Origin: Pseudomonadales bacterium
GTDB lineage: Bacteria > Pseudomonadota > Gammaproteobacteria > Pseudomonadales > Azotimanducaceae
Direction of reading: 5' to 3'
Assembly: GCA_022825925.1 (NCBI GenBank)
Contig: JAJDVW010000073.1
Span: forward strand, 39,743-103,742
Length of the DNA stretch: 64,000 bases
Every line of letters starts with the position of its first letter. Within the stretch, counting starts at the first letter, position 1. The notes under the pieces are model-generated. The model ran no database searches. It saw only the letters and a program-made list of their open reading frames with translations, and had not been told where the DNA came from. The position numbers and the translations under genes are program-made. Positions 16,173-25,010 of this stretch are shown piece by piece.

Positions 16173-17366
16173 ATGCTGGCAGACCGAAACGGCCCACTCG
16201 ATGACCTGACGATCGTGGACTGCACCCAGGCGCTTGCGGGACCCTTCGGGACCGCGCTGCTGGCGGACCTCGGCGCCGACGTGATCAAGGTCGAGCCGCC
16301 CGGCGGCGACGGGTTCCGGCCGCTGCCGCCCTACCTGCCGGACCATGCCCATCCTTGGGCGGAACAAACAGCCGCGACCGACTACGGTGCGCCGTTCGCG
16401 GCGGTCAACCGCAACAAGCGCAGCGTGGTCCTGGACCTCAAGACCGAGGCGGGCAAGGAGCGCCTGCTCGAACTGTGCGAGTCGGCGGACGCCTTGGTCG
16501 AGAACCGGCGCAGCGGCGTGATGGATGGCCTGGGCGTGGGTTACGAGACGGTGTCGGCGCGCAACCCGCGCATCGTCTACGGGGCGGTGCGGGGGTTCGG
16601 CGATCCGCGCACCGGCGCGAGCCCGTATGCCGACTGGCCCTGCCTGGACGCGGCCGCGCAGAGCATGGGCGGGCTCGCGCGCGCCAACGACGGCCTCGTT
16701 ACGCCCGCGGTCGCCGACATCTTCCCCGGCACGCTCATGGCGCTCGGGCTCGTTTCCGCCGTTCACCATGCACGCCGCACCGGCAAGGGCCAATTCTTCG
16801 ACGTCGCCATGTACGACAGCATGCTCACGCTGCTCGGCGCCAGGATGGCCTCGTTCGGGTTCACGGGGAACGACGGCGACCCGCGCAAGCAGCCCAGCAC
16901 GCTCGTGCCTTTCGGCCTGTTCAACACGCAGGACGGACGGGTCGCCATCGCCGCGCCGCAGCCCAATCACTGGGAGCGGCTCTGCGAGGCCATGGACCGC
17001 CCCGACCTCGTGACCGACGCGCGTACCCGGACCAACGGCGCCCGCATCCGGAACGAGCCGTTCACCCTCGAGCAGATCAACGCCTGGACGGGTGCGCGTT
17101 CGAAGGCGGAGATCTTCCAGACGCTCGGCGGCAAGGTCCCCGTCGGGCCGGTGAACTCGATCACGGAGATCTTCGACGATCCCCATGTCGCCGCGCGCGG
17201 CATGCTGGCGCGCTTCCAGGCGGGGCCGGCCAACCCGACCGCGACCGTGGCCGGCTGCCCGATCAAGTTCGCCGAAACGGAGACGGGCGTCTACCGGGCG
17301 CCGCCGACGCTGGGGCAGCACACCGGGGAAGTGCTCGACGCGCTCGGGAGCGGCGACAACGCTTGA
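16173..17366 (+). CDS. CaiB/BaiF (family III) CoA transferase
   Basis: A 397-residue family III CoA transferase, which moves CoA from an acyl-CoA donor to an organic acid. ATG 16173 has AGGAGA six bases upstream; the longer frame from 16137 overlaps the previous stop. The N-terminus LTIVDCTQALAGPFGTALL and LGADVIKVEPPGGD are typical, and FFDVAMYDSML carries the aspartate at the position expected for the catalytic residue, so the enzyme should be active. The rest, including KVPVGPVNSITEIFDDP, is standard. Substrates cannot be told. It is followed by a convergent selenoprotein gene. Confidence 0.92.
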   Translation: MLADRNGPLDDLTIVDCTQALAGPFGTALLADLGADVIKVEPPGGDGFRPLPPYLPDHAHPWAEQTAATDYGAPFAAVNRNKRSVVLDLKTEAGKERLLELCESADALVENRRSGVMDGLGVGYETVSARNPRIVYGAVRGFGDPRTGASPYADWPCLDAAAQSMGGLARANDGLVTPAVADIFPGTLMALGLVSAVHHARRTGKGQFFDVAMYDSMLTLLGARMASFGFTGNDGDPRKQPSTLVPFGLFNTQDGRVAIAAPQPNHWERLCEAMDRPDLVTDARTRTNGARIRNEPFTLEQINAWTGARSKAEIFQTLGGKVPVGPVNSITEIFDDPHVAARGMLARFQAGPANPTATVAGCPIKFAETETGVYRAPPTLGQHTGEVLDALGSGDNA

Positions 17367-17453
17367 AGCCCGCGGAGCGCTGGTGCAGTGTGCTCAACGC
17401 TGTCGTTGCCGGCTCCGCAGGAACTTGAGCGCATCGCGGCCCGCCCCTTGATT

Positions 17454-17473
17454 GCCGCCTGGCTCCAGGCGGC
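17454..17473. terminator. Hairpin between convergent genes, possible bidirectional terminator
   Basis: A perfect inverted repeat GCCGCCTGG-CT-CCAGGCGGC lies between the CoA-transferase stop and the end of selenoprotein copy 2. No T-tract follows on either side, so terminator function is only suggested by position. The rest of the 17367-17595 gap shows nothing recognisable. Confidence 0.3.
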
Positions 17474-17595
17474 CGGCGAGATCACGTCGGCCGGCGGGGA
17501 AGGAGTATCCGCGTCCGAGATTCTCGAGGGCCGCGACGCCGACCGGAAGTGACGGTCAAGGACGACCTTGGCGTTCCCTGAGCACCGACGGGGGA

Positions 17596-18714
17596 TCAAG
17601 CCGCTACCGAGTTGCCCGCGCTGGGGAACCGCTCGATCCCCAGCTCCGCCCGCACCTGCTGGCCCAACTCGTTGGACATGTTGTCCACCGGGATCCCCAC
17701 CGAGTCGGCGATGCGGACCATGCGCTGGAAGTTCGCCGCCACCGCGGCGGCGTCCACCAGGACCGCCGGGCCCGCCGCCTCGAGGAGCGCCTGTCGGTGT
17801 TGGTCGAGCGCTTCGTCGCGGGACGCCACGCTCTCGGCGAACCGCATCAGTTCCCGCCCGAACTCGATGCCGACGGCCGCCCCGTCGGCATCCCCGTTGA
17901 TCGCCTGGAGGTCGATCTCGGTCGCGTTCTGCATCGCGCTCACACGGAGCATCGTCGCGTGCGCGCCAGTTCAGTAGAAGCACTCGTTGACCGCGGAGAC
18001 CCGGCCCGCGATCAGCTCGATCTGCATGCGGTCGATCGCGCGCGTCTCGTCCTGCCCGAAGTTGCGCATCCGATCGAACGCGAGGTACTGGACCGCGGCG
18101 ATGGCGCGCCAGTCCCGCATGGCGTCCGGCACGAGGGTCAGCGCGCGCACGACGTTGGCCGTGAGCCCGCCGGGCCAGAGATCCGCCTCGTTCCCGACGC
18201 TACCCTCCACGGGCACCATCGGCACGAACCCGGTGTCCTCGCTCAGCATCGCCGGGCGGTAGCGGCTGATCTCGCCGGCTTCGGGCGCCGGCAGACGCTC
18301 CAGCGGCAGTCCGAGCCCGCGGTGGAATTCGTCGATGCTGAGCACCGCGACCACGATGCCGACGAGTTCCACGTACGCTTCCTTGCTGAGGCCCGCCGCG
18401 ACGTTGTTCTCGATGTAGCGGCGGGTGATCCGGCCCTGGTCCATGACGATGCGGTGGGCCGCGTCGACCGCCGTTGCGGGCAGTCCTTCGCCGCAGTCGT
18501 GCTCGCCGGCGACGGCCTCCGGCGACAGGGCCTGCTTGCGCGCCAGGCACAGGCGGCAGGTCGGCGCATTGCGGGACTCCGCCGCGATGGCGACGCGCTC
18601 CGCGCCCGTCCACCAGCTGCCCGGCCGGGGGAGCTTCTCCCAATAGGAGCGATGCGCCTCGGCGATGTCGGCCCGGATGGGGAACGGCGCGCTTTCGTAG
18701 TCGAAGAAGGTCAT
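17596..18714 (-). CDS. AhpD-like selenoprotein (in-frame UGA read as selenocysteine), copy 2
   Basis: A 372-residue paralogue of the 12745-13884 gene with the same UGA position (17973-17971, residue 248). It reads MQIELIAGRVSAVNECFY, UGA, then TGAH and LRVSAMQNATEIDLQ in frame, again giving C-x2-U-x3-H of the AhpD redox site. The pre-UGA part is a 247-residue helical CMD-like domain beginning MTFFDYESAPFPIR, with C-R-L-C at about residue 56 as a second possible redox pair. The post-UGA 124 residues include AESVASRDEALDQ and ELGIERFPSAGNSVAA, as in copy 1. It has its own promoter and is not followed by restriction genes. Reading the two halves as separate proteins would destroy the active site. 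Confidence 0.86.
17936..17966 (-). promoter_or_regulatory. Candidate bacterial SECIS hairpin, selenoprotein copy 2
   Basis: The stem is the same as in copy 1 (GCGCGCACG pairing with CGUGUGAGCGC), four bases after the UGA, but with a different 11-base loop (CGACGAUGCUC instead of CCAUGGCGCUC). Conservation of both stem arms with change only in the loop supports an RNA element rather than pure protein constraint. Folded by eye. Confidence 0.6.
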
Positions 18715-18739
18715 GGGTGCCCCCGCGTCAACGAACGTC

Positions 18740-18769
18740 AGTTAACGCGCGCGCCCTGCCCGCGGTCAA
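18740..18769 (-). promoter_or_regulatory. Promoter of selenoprotein copy 2
   Basis: On the minus strand, TTGACC (18769-18764), 17 bases, then GTTAACT (18746-18740), about 25 bases before ATG 18714. It is the same arrangement as ahead of copy 1. It lies after the stop of the TonB-receptor gene, so copy 2 has its own transcript. Confidence 0.6.
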
Positions 18770-18785
18770 GGCGACCGCGGCCTGC

Positions 18786-20885
18786 TCAGTAGTCGAACCG
18801 TACGTTCAACCCGACCGTGCTCGGCCGGTACCGCGAGGCGTAGCCGCGCGCGAGCGCCGTCCCTGCGGGGTTGATCCGGTTGTCGTCGTCGTTCAGGTTC
18901 TCGCCGAACAGGTAGATGCCCCACCGCTCGTTCTCCAGGCCGATGCGCGCGTTGACGCGCGTGTTGTCGTCGCCGGAGACCGAGGTCAGGGAGTTGTCCG
19001 TGATCGACCGCTCCCCGACCATCTCGATGCTCGCGCGCGCCACGACGCGCCAGCCCCTCCGAAGCGGGTACATGTAGTCGGCGGCGCCGGTGATGGTGTG
19101 CTCCGGGACGAACTGGAGTTGCGCCCCGTCCTCGAAGACGACCCGGCCGAACGTGTCCGTGACGTCGTCCGAGTAGGTCGTGTCGTTGAAGTTGCCGCTG
19201 GCACTCAGGGTGAGGTTGCCCAGCCGCCACGTCGCCGCCGCCTCGATGCCCCGGGCGGTCGCGTCGCCGGCATTGACGAACGCGAACACCACCGGGTCGA
19301 GCAGGATCTGTGCCTGCTGGTCGCGCCACTGGACGTAGTAGGCGACGGCGTCGAGCGTGAGGGCGCCGTCGAGCAGGGTGAGCTTGGTTCCCACCTCGAA
19401 GTTCCAGGCGTCCTCGGACTCCACGTCGTTCTCGATGCCGACGCCCACGAAGGCGGCCGCGGCGATGGCGATCGACGGCTGCGTCAGCCCGCTGCGGAAG
19501 CCCTTCGAGACGGTGGTGTAGTAGAGCGCGCCGTCCCGCGGCATCCATGCCAGGTTGAGACGCGGGCTCCAGTCGGTGAACTCGTTGTCAATCTCCGGCT
19601 GCGCGATCAGGAACTGGCTGTCGTTGCGCGTCACGTCGTCGCGGTAGTAGCGCAGGCCCACCGTGCCGAGCAGCGTGTCCGCGAGCGGGAAGGTCAACTC
19701 GCCGTAGAGCGCCCAGGACTCGGAGTCGTTGTCCTGGATCGACTGGTTCACGAAGAAGCCGGGCAGGTTGAAGTAGAAGTCGAACATCGTCTCGTTCTCG
19801 ATGTAGATCGCCCCGACGTTCCAGATCAGGGCGTCCTCGTCCCCCGCCGAGGTGAGCCGGAACTCCTGGGCGAAGATGTCGACGGCTCCGAGCGAGCGCC
19901 CGCCGACGAAGTCGACGAAGAAGACGTTCGAGGCGAACTCGTACGAGGACGTCGAACTGGTGAACGTCGCCCCGGGAAGGTCCACGGAGAGCTCGACGCT
20001 GTACAGGTCGCTCTCGTTCTGCAGCAGGTTCTGGGCGTTGAACAGCGTGCTGCTCACGCCGTCGTCATCCGCCAGGTTGCCGTCCTTCGATTCCGACTCC
20101 GTGCGCCAGTACCCGAAGACCACGTCGACCCGGTCGGACATCGTCCACAGGAGCTTCGCGCGCTGGGTCTCGACGTCGAAGTCGTTGTGGTCGTCCTCCG
20201 AGACCCCGAACAGGGGCTTCACCTGGTCGATCCAGCCGTCGTAGCTCTCGTCGGTAGCCGCCACCCGCAGGCTCAGCCGGTCCTCCACCAGCGGAATGTT
20301 GACCGCCCCCTTGAACGCCGAGTTGTCGCCGCCGCCATCCGTGGAGGACCCGGCGAGGTCCACCTTCGCCTGGAACGCCTCGTGGGTCGGGTCGCGCGTG
20401 AGGATGCGGATGGTCCCGCCGAGGGAACTCGCCCCGTAAAGCGTGCCCTGCGGCCCGCGCAGCACTTCGACGCGCTCGAGGTCCCAGGAGCGGACGTCGG
20501 GCGAGAGGGTTACCGTGAGGGCGGTGAAGGGCACCTCGTCGATGTACATGCCGATCGGCGTGTTGCCATAGGCGGATGCCATGCCCCGGATGTAGATGGT
20601 CTGCTGGCCGTTGGCGGAGCGGTCGAAGGAGACGCCCGGCGCGAACTGCAGGAACTCCTCGAGGCCGTCGGCCCCGGTGCGCTCGAGTTCGTCTCCCGTG
20701 AAAGCCGACACCGCAAGGGGCGTCTCGAGGAGGTTGGTCTCGCGGCGCAGCGCCGTGACGACGATCTCCTCTTCCACCGCTTCGGCCCCTTCCTGGGCGG
20801 CGGCGAACCCTCCGGACAGCGCCGCCCCCGCACCGAGTGCGGCCGCGGCAAGCAATCTTCCCAAACCGTCCCGTGCCACGTTCAT
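18786..20885 (-). CDS. TonB-dependent outer-membrane receptor
   Basis: A 699-residue receptor for energy-dependent uptake across the outer membrane. ATG 20885 is set by a strong AGGAGGTG (20898-20891). A signal peptide of about 31 residues ends in AAAQ. The TonB-box-like EEEIVVTALRRETN and the plug (LAVSAFTGDELERTGADGLEEF, then VEVLRGPQGTLYGASSLGGTI) are canonical, followed by a 22-strand-type barrel ending in a terminal aromatic (NVRFDY). The type resembles proteobacterial receptors paired with catabolic genes rather than classic siderophore receptors, so the ligand may be an organic compound. It is divergent from an AraC regulator, 297 bases apart, with no other gene between. Confidence 0.95.
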   Translation of the reverse strand: MNVARDGLGRLLAAAALGAGAALSGGFAAAQEGAEAVEEEIVVTALRRETNLLETPLAVSAFTGDELERTGADGLEEFLQFAPGVSFDRSANGQQTIYIRGMASAYGNTPIGMYIDEVPFTALTVTLSPDVRSWDLERVEVLRGPQGTLYGASSLGGTIRILTRDPTHEAFQAKVDLAGSSTDGGGDNSAFKGAVNIPLVEDRLSLRVAATDESYDGWIDQVKPLFGVSEDDHNDFDVETQRAKLLWTMSDRVDVVFGYWRTESESKDGNLADDDGVSSTLFNAQNLLQNESDLYSVELSVDLPGATFTSSTSSYEFASNVFFVDFVGGRSLGAVDIFAQEFRLTSAGDEDALIWNVGAIYIENETMFDFYFNLPGFFVNQSIQDNDSESWALYGELTFPLADTLLGTVGLRYYRDDVTRNDSQFLIAQPEIDNEFTDWSPRLNLAWMPRDGALYYTTVSKGFRSGLTQPSIAIAAAAFVGVGIENDVESEDAWNFEVGTKLTLLDGALTLDAVAYYVQWRDQQAQILLDPVVFAFVNAGDATARGIEAAATWRLGNLTLSASGNFNDTTYSDDVTDTFGRVVFEDGAQLQFVPEHTITGAADYMYPLRRGWRVVARASIEMVGERSITDNSLTSVSGDDNTRVNARIGLENERWGIYLFGENLNDDDNRINPAGTALARGYASRYRPSTVGLNVRFDY

Positions 20886-21182
20886 CCTGTCACCTCCTGC
20901 TCTCTCCATTTGCAGGGGCGCGCCCGCTCAAGAACCTGCACGCCGGTGACGGCGCGACAAACGGCCCGCACCCGGAACCCCGACAATCTGCGGGATTAGC
21001 CCACGGCAGGCCATGGCAAAGCGCGCCATTTCGTCCAGCAAATCGAGACGGCCGGCCGCGTCGTCCCGGCCGCCGTCGGGAGCCCCGACGAGCCCCGGGG
21101 CACGAACCCCCGGGCTCAGTTGCCACCCCAGCGGCGTTGCGTGAGAATCCGGGCGGTAGAGGGAAGGCGCGACGAACGTCCG

Positions 21183-22223
21183 ATGGGCACCACACGCGCG
21201 GCAGAGAGGCGACTGGGGGCCTACTACATCCGCGGATGCCTCGAGGGCGCCGTGCGCCAGGGGTACGATCCGCACGACCTCCTGAAGTCGGCCGAGATCG
21301 ATCCCACGGTCTACGACGACCCGGCGGCCAGCATCGGCGGGGTAGAGATGCAGCGTCTGTTCGTGACCGTCTGCAACGTCATGGACGACGGCTACCTCGG
21401 CTTCTTCGCCGTACGGAACAAGATTCGCGCGGGCTACATGGTGGGCGCCGCTGCCGTGAACTGCGCGACCCTCGGTGAGGCGCTCAAGCGGATGGGAGGG
21501 TTCGTGAACGCCTTCCGCAGCGACATCCGCTTCCGCTGCCGCCGGGCCGAGGACAGCCGCGAGGCGGTGCTGACCTTCCATGCGAGCGGCATGGTCGACG
21601 GCGTCGAACCGCATCTCGTCTTCTGGTTCGAGACCTACTGGTTCTACAAGTTCCTGTGCTGGCTGGTGGGCCGGAGGCTGCCCCTCATCCGCGTGTGCAT
21701 TCAGGCGCCCGAGTGCGGGCAACGCGTAGACTACACGATGCTGTTCGACTGCCCCATCGCCTACGAGCAGCCTTCCGGCGCCCTCTGCTTCGACCCCGCG
21801 TACCTGAAGCTCCCCGTCGTCCGCACGGAGGCGGAACTGCGGGCCGGCGCCTTCGTGACCGACTGCTCCGACTGGTTCGAGCTTCCGGACGGCCAACCGA
21901 CGCTCGAGCGGGAGGTGGAGCAGTTGCTGGCGGACCTCTACCGCGAAGGCGCTCGGACGCCGACCCTGCAGGTACTCGCCGACAGGCTCTGCGCGAGCCC
22001 GCGCACCATCTCGCGCCGCCTCAAGAAGGAGAACGCGACCTTCCAGGACATCAAGGACCGCGTCAGGCGCCAACTCGCCGACAGCCTGCTGCTGACGACG
22101 GAACTGCCCGTGTCCGGCATCGCGGAGCGGGTCGGTTTCGCCGAGCCCGCCGACTTCACCCGTGCGTACGTACGCTGGACGGGCCACACGCCCTCGGCTT
22201 TCCGGGAACTGCACGGACACTGA
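21183..22223 (+). CDS. AraC-family transcriptional regulator
   Basis: A 346-residue regulator with an N-terminal ligand-binding domain of the arabinose-binding-like type (YYIRGCLEGAVRQGYDP, and a PxLIRV-like segment in the middle) and a C-terminal double helix-turn-helix (LQVLADRLCASPRTISRRLKKE; then IAERVGFAEPADFTRAYVRWTGHTPSAFREL). ATG 21183 gives the usual family start; the frame opens at 21120. Its divergence from the TonB-receptor gene and its place just ahead of the catabolic operon suggest it controls one or both in response to a substrate. The ligand is unknown. Confidence 0.92.
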   Translation: MGTTRAAERRLGAYYIRGCLEGAVRQGYDPHDLLKSAEIDPTVYDDPAASIGGVEMQRLFVTVCNVMDDGYLGFFAVRNKIRAGYMVGAAAVNCATLGEALKRMGGFVNAFRSDIRFRCRRAEDSREAVLTFHASGMVDGVEPHLVFWFETYWFYKFLCWLVGRRLPLIRVCIQAPECGQRVDYTMLFDCPIAYEQPSGALCFDPAYLKLPVVRTEAELRAGAFVTDCSDWFELPDGQPTLEREVEQLLADLYREGARTPTLQVLADRLCASPRTISRRLKKENATFQDIKDRVRRQLADSLLLTTELPVSGIAERVGFAEPADFTRAYVRWTGHTPSAFRELHGH

Positions 22224-22341
22224 CCCCAGGCGCCCACCGCGTCCCGATTTGCCTGTCACGGTGTCCCGTTTCGCCCTGCCGCGCCGGACATCGCGTGTTC
22301 TATTCTCGGGCGCCGAGCCTACGCAAGCCGGCCCGACCACC

Positions 22342-23196
22342 GTGACTCACCGGTATCCCGACGCCTTCTTCCTGTACGCCGAGATCGTGCGGCCCTCCGT
22401 CGAGCACGCGCGGCAGAGCCTCGCCGCGTACCGGCTCTGCGCACGGGGCACCTGCGACGCAACGCCCGAAGTGGCCACGTACCACTTCCGCATCGACGAG
22501 CGGCTGACGCGCATCCACCGGCAGACCTGGCCGATATCCTGCTCCACCGAGTCCCTCGAGCTCTATCTCACCCCCGCGGCGTTCCGGGACCACGGCAGGA
22601 CGGAGGGCTTCCTCGCGGGGATCCGGCATCTGCAGAAGCACACGCGCCTGCGCCAGATCCGCATCTACTGGATCGGGCCCCGGCCGGCGCCCGACATGCT
22701 GCGCGGCATCTTCTGGTCCGACCGGCGCGCGCGCCCGCTGGCGCCGCTGCGCTTCACGCCATTCGACGCCGGCGTTGCCCGCCGGGCACGGTCGTGCAAC
22801 ATCGCGGAAGTGTCGGTGGGTCTCGACGTACGCCCGGACGCCGGCGCCGCGAGCGTCGAGGCGCTGGACGCGCTCGCGGACGAGTTGACGCACGTCAGCC
22901 TGATCGCCTTCTTCCATCCCGAACGGCGCGACGAGCTACATATCGTCGCGACGCTCCCGATCGACGATGCGCAGTCGCCCGAGGACCTTGCCCGCCTCCT
23001 CGCCGGCCTGCCTCCAGGCAGCGAGGGCGGTGTTTCCGGACACCTGCAACTGCACCGGGACGCGCCCCGGAACCCGGCGGACGTCGAAGCCGTCCTCGCC
23101 GGGCACGGTCTCTCGATCTCCGTGGCCGACGACGGCTACGAGGGCTATCTCCTGCACCCGGAGTTCGCGGCGGAGGGGGCCGGCAGCCGTGCTTGA
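22342..23196 (+). CDS. Hypothetical protein, first gene of the catabolic operon
   Basis: A 284-residue protein I do not recognise. GTG 22342 is the first good start after an unrelated open stretch. It shows neither signal peptide nor membrane segment. Visible features are YAEIVRPSVEHARQSLAAYR near the N-terminus, a central QIRIYWIGPRPAPDMLRG, and a C-terminal half with LDALADELTHVSLIAFFHPERRDELHIVATL. Its last eight bases overlap the start of the hydrolase gene, so the two are translated together. That coupling ties it to ester or CoA-thioester metabolism, but no enzyme motif is evident. Confidence 0.7.
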   Translation: MTHRYPDAFFLYAEIVRPSVEHARQSLAAYRLCARGTCDATPEVATYHFRIDERLTRIHRQTWPISCSTESLELYLTPAAFRDHGRTEGFLAGIRHLQKHTRLRQIRIYWIGPRPAPDMLRGIFWSDRRARPLAPLRFTPFDAGVARRARSCNIAEVSVGLDVRPDAGAASVEALDALADELTHVSLIAFFHPERRDELHIVATLPIDDAQSPEDLARLLAGLPPGSEGGVSGHLQLHRDAPRNPADVEAVLAGHGLSISVADDGYEGYLLHPEFAAEGAGSRA

Positions 23197-24115
23197 AGAG
23201 CGCAGCCCCGAACTGCAGGCGTTCCTCAAGGCTGTCTACGAAGGGGCCGACCGGCTCGCCGCGGCGTCGCGCGACATCGGCGGTGTCCGGGAGATCATGG
23301 ACGGCTTCGTTGGCGTGTTCCCGGTGCCCGAGGGCGTGCGGGTCGACCCCGCCGTCTGCGACGGCGTTCTCGCCGAGTGGCTGACCCCCGCCGACGCCGC
23401 AGCGAAACGCACGATCCTCTACCTGCACGGAGGCTGCTACATATCCGGCTCGCCAGGGGTGGTCCGCGAGTTCTGCGGGCGGCTTGCCATCGCCTCCCGC
23501 AGCCGCATCCTGAGCATCGACTACCGGCTCGCCCCGGAACACCCGTTTCCCGCCGCACTCGAAGACGCGCTCACCTGCTACGGGTGGCTGCTCGAGCGGG
23601 GACACGACTCCGCCCACATCGCCGTGGCGGGCGAGTCCGCCGGGGGCGGGCTGACCCTGGCGCTGTTGATGGAGTGCCGCGACCGGGGCCTGCCCATGCC
23701 CGCCTGCGGTGTCCCGATCTCGCCGTGGGTGGACATGGAAGTCAGCTTCGGCGAGTCCCTCGTCCGCAACGAGGGGATCGACCTCGCGCCGGTGGAACCG
23801 CTCAGGCTCGGCAGCGCGGCCTACGCCGGCGCGGAGAACCTGCGCAATCCGCTCGCCTCGCCGCTGCACGGGGACCTCTCCGGACTGCCTCCGCTCCTGG
23901 TCCAGGTGGGAACGCGCGAGGTGCTCCTCGACGAAGGCGTCGAGATCGCGCGGCTCGTGGAGTCCGCCGGTGGCGACGTCACGCTGCAGCGGTGGGAGGA
24001 CATGATCCACGTCTGGCACTGGTACGCGTCGATCTTCCCGGAAGCGCGGGACGCCATCGAGGCGCTCGGCTCCTGGATCGCGGCGCACGTGCCGGGCGGC
24101 AGGAGGGCGGCCTGA
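23189..24115 (+). CDS. Alpha/beta hydrolase, hormone-sensitive-lipase type esterase
   Basis: A 308-residue soluble esterase. The oxyanion motif reads LYLHGGCY (family HGGG, with the third glycine as Cys), then SIDYRLAPEHPFPAALED, the nucleophile elbow AGESAGGG, and the triad acid and histidine at VLLDEG and DMIHVWHW. GTG 23189 overlaps the end of the unknown gene upstream; the open frame before it is a shadow. It is followed one base later by the MaoC-type gene. Probably opens or hydrolyses a carboxylic ester or lactone in the same pathway; the substrate is not visible. Confidence 0.92.
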   Translation: MLEERSPELQAFLKAVYEGADRLAAASRDIGGVREIMDGFVGVFPVPEGVRVDPAVCDGVLAEWLTPADAAAKRTILYLHGGCYISGSPGVVREFCGRLAIASRSRILSIDYRLAPEHPFPAALEDALTCYGWLLERGHDSAHIAVAGESAGGGLTLALLMECRDRGLPMPACGVPISPWVDMEVSFGESLVRNEGIDLAPVEPLRLGSAAYAGAENLRNPLASPLHGDLSGLPPLLVQVGTREVLLDEGVEIARLVESAGGDVTLQRWEDMIHVWHWYASIFPEARDAIEALGSWIAAHVPGGRRAA

Positions 24116-24116
24116 C

Positions 24117-25010
24117 ATGCCTCTGTCCGCCGCCCAGGTCGGCAAACGCTATCCGCCGTTCACGCAGGAAGTCGACTCGCGCTGGCTCATGTCCTATGCC
24201 GCCGGGCTCGGCGACTGCCTCGAGTGCTACCAGGACACCTGCCGCCCGGACGGCATCGTCGCCCACCCGGTGTTCCCCGTGGCCGTGGAATGGGAGCCGA
24301 TCCTGGCGCAGCGCCACGACGCGGACTTCCCCGGGGTGCTGACCGTTGCCGAGCGGGCGCGTGGCGTGCACTCCGCCCACGACCTGCACCTGCACCGCCC
24401 CATCGTGCCCGGCGACCGGCTCACGACCGAAACGGAACAGGTCGGCGCATTCGCGACCCGCGCCGGCGCGGTTGCCCTTACGCGCCTCGAAACCCGCGAC
24501 GCCACGGGCGAGCCCGTCTGCACGACGTACATGCAGAACCTCTACCGAGGCGTCACGCTCGAGGGCGGCGATGCCTGGTCCGTCACGCCGCCGCCTCTGC
24601 CCGACTTCTCCGCCGCTGCCCCGGCAGACCACCAGGCGCCCATCCGCGTGCGCGCCGAGCAGGCCCACGTGTACACGGAGTGCGCCCGCATCTGGGCGCC
24701 CATCCACACCGACCGCGCGGTGGCGCTCGCTGCCGGGCTGCCGGACATCATCCTCCACGGCACGGCCACGCTGGCGCTCGCCGTCTCCCGGGTGATCGAA
24801 CGCCACGTGCCGGACCCCGGCCGCGTGACGCGCCTCGGGTGCCGCTTCACCGGCGTGGTGCGGATGCCGTCCACCGTCACGCTGCGCATCGACCGCGAAG
24901 CACGCGACGGCGTCTCGTTCGAGGCGCGCAACGCAGACGGCCGTGCGGCGCTCCGCGACGGCTATGTCTGCTGGCACAACGGGGAGGAAGCGGGGCCCGT
25001 TGCGACATGA
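24117..25010 (+). CDS. Double hot-dog MaoC-like acyl-CoA dehydratase
   Basis: A 297-residue protein with two MaoC-like (hot-dog) halves, as in (R)-specific enoyl-CoA hydratases and FAS1-type dehydratases. The first half contains DLHLHRPIVPGDRLTTET; the second has YTECARIWAPIHTDRAVALAAGLPD, then IILHG, the usual hydratase motif, although the common Asp of the SGDxNPIH pattern is replaced in ARIWAPIH. Hydration or dehydration of an acyl-CoA is the likely step. ATG 24117 is one base after the hydrolase stop, and the gene's end overlaps the enoyl-CoA hydratase ATG. Confidence 0.88.
   Translation: MPLSAAQVGKRYPPFTQEVDSRWLMSYAAGLGDCLECYQDTCRPDGIVAHPVFPVAVEWEPILAQRHDADFPGVLTVAERARGVHSAHDLHLHRPIVPGDRLTTETEQVGAFATRAGAVALTRLETRDATGEPVCTTYMQNLYRGVTLEGGDAWSVTPPPLPDFSAAAPADHQAPIRVRAEQAHVYTECARIWAPIHTDRAVALAAGLPDIILHGTATLALAVSRVIERHVPDPGRVTRLGCRFTGVVRMPSTVTLRIDREARDGVSFEARNADGRAALRDGYVCWHNGEEAGPVAT

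Noticed and set aside
17454..17473. Strong intrinsic terminator
   Set aside because: The hairpin is perfect but no T-run follows on either strand, so it is listed only as a weak candidate.
18474..20999. 841-residue plus-strand open frame
   Set aside because: Antisense of the TonB receptor and selenoprotein copy 2; composition typical of high-GC shadow frames.
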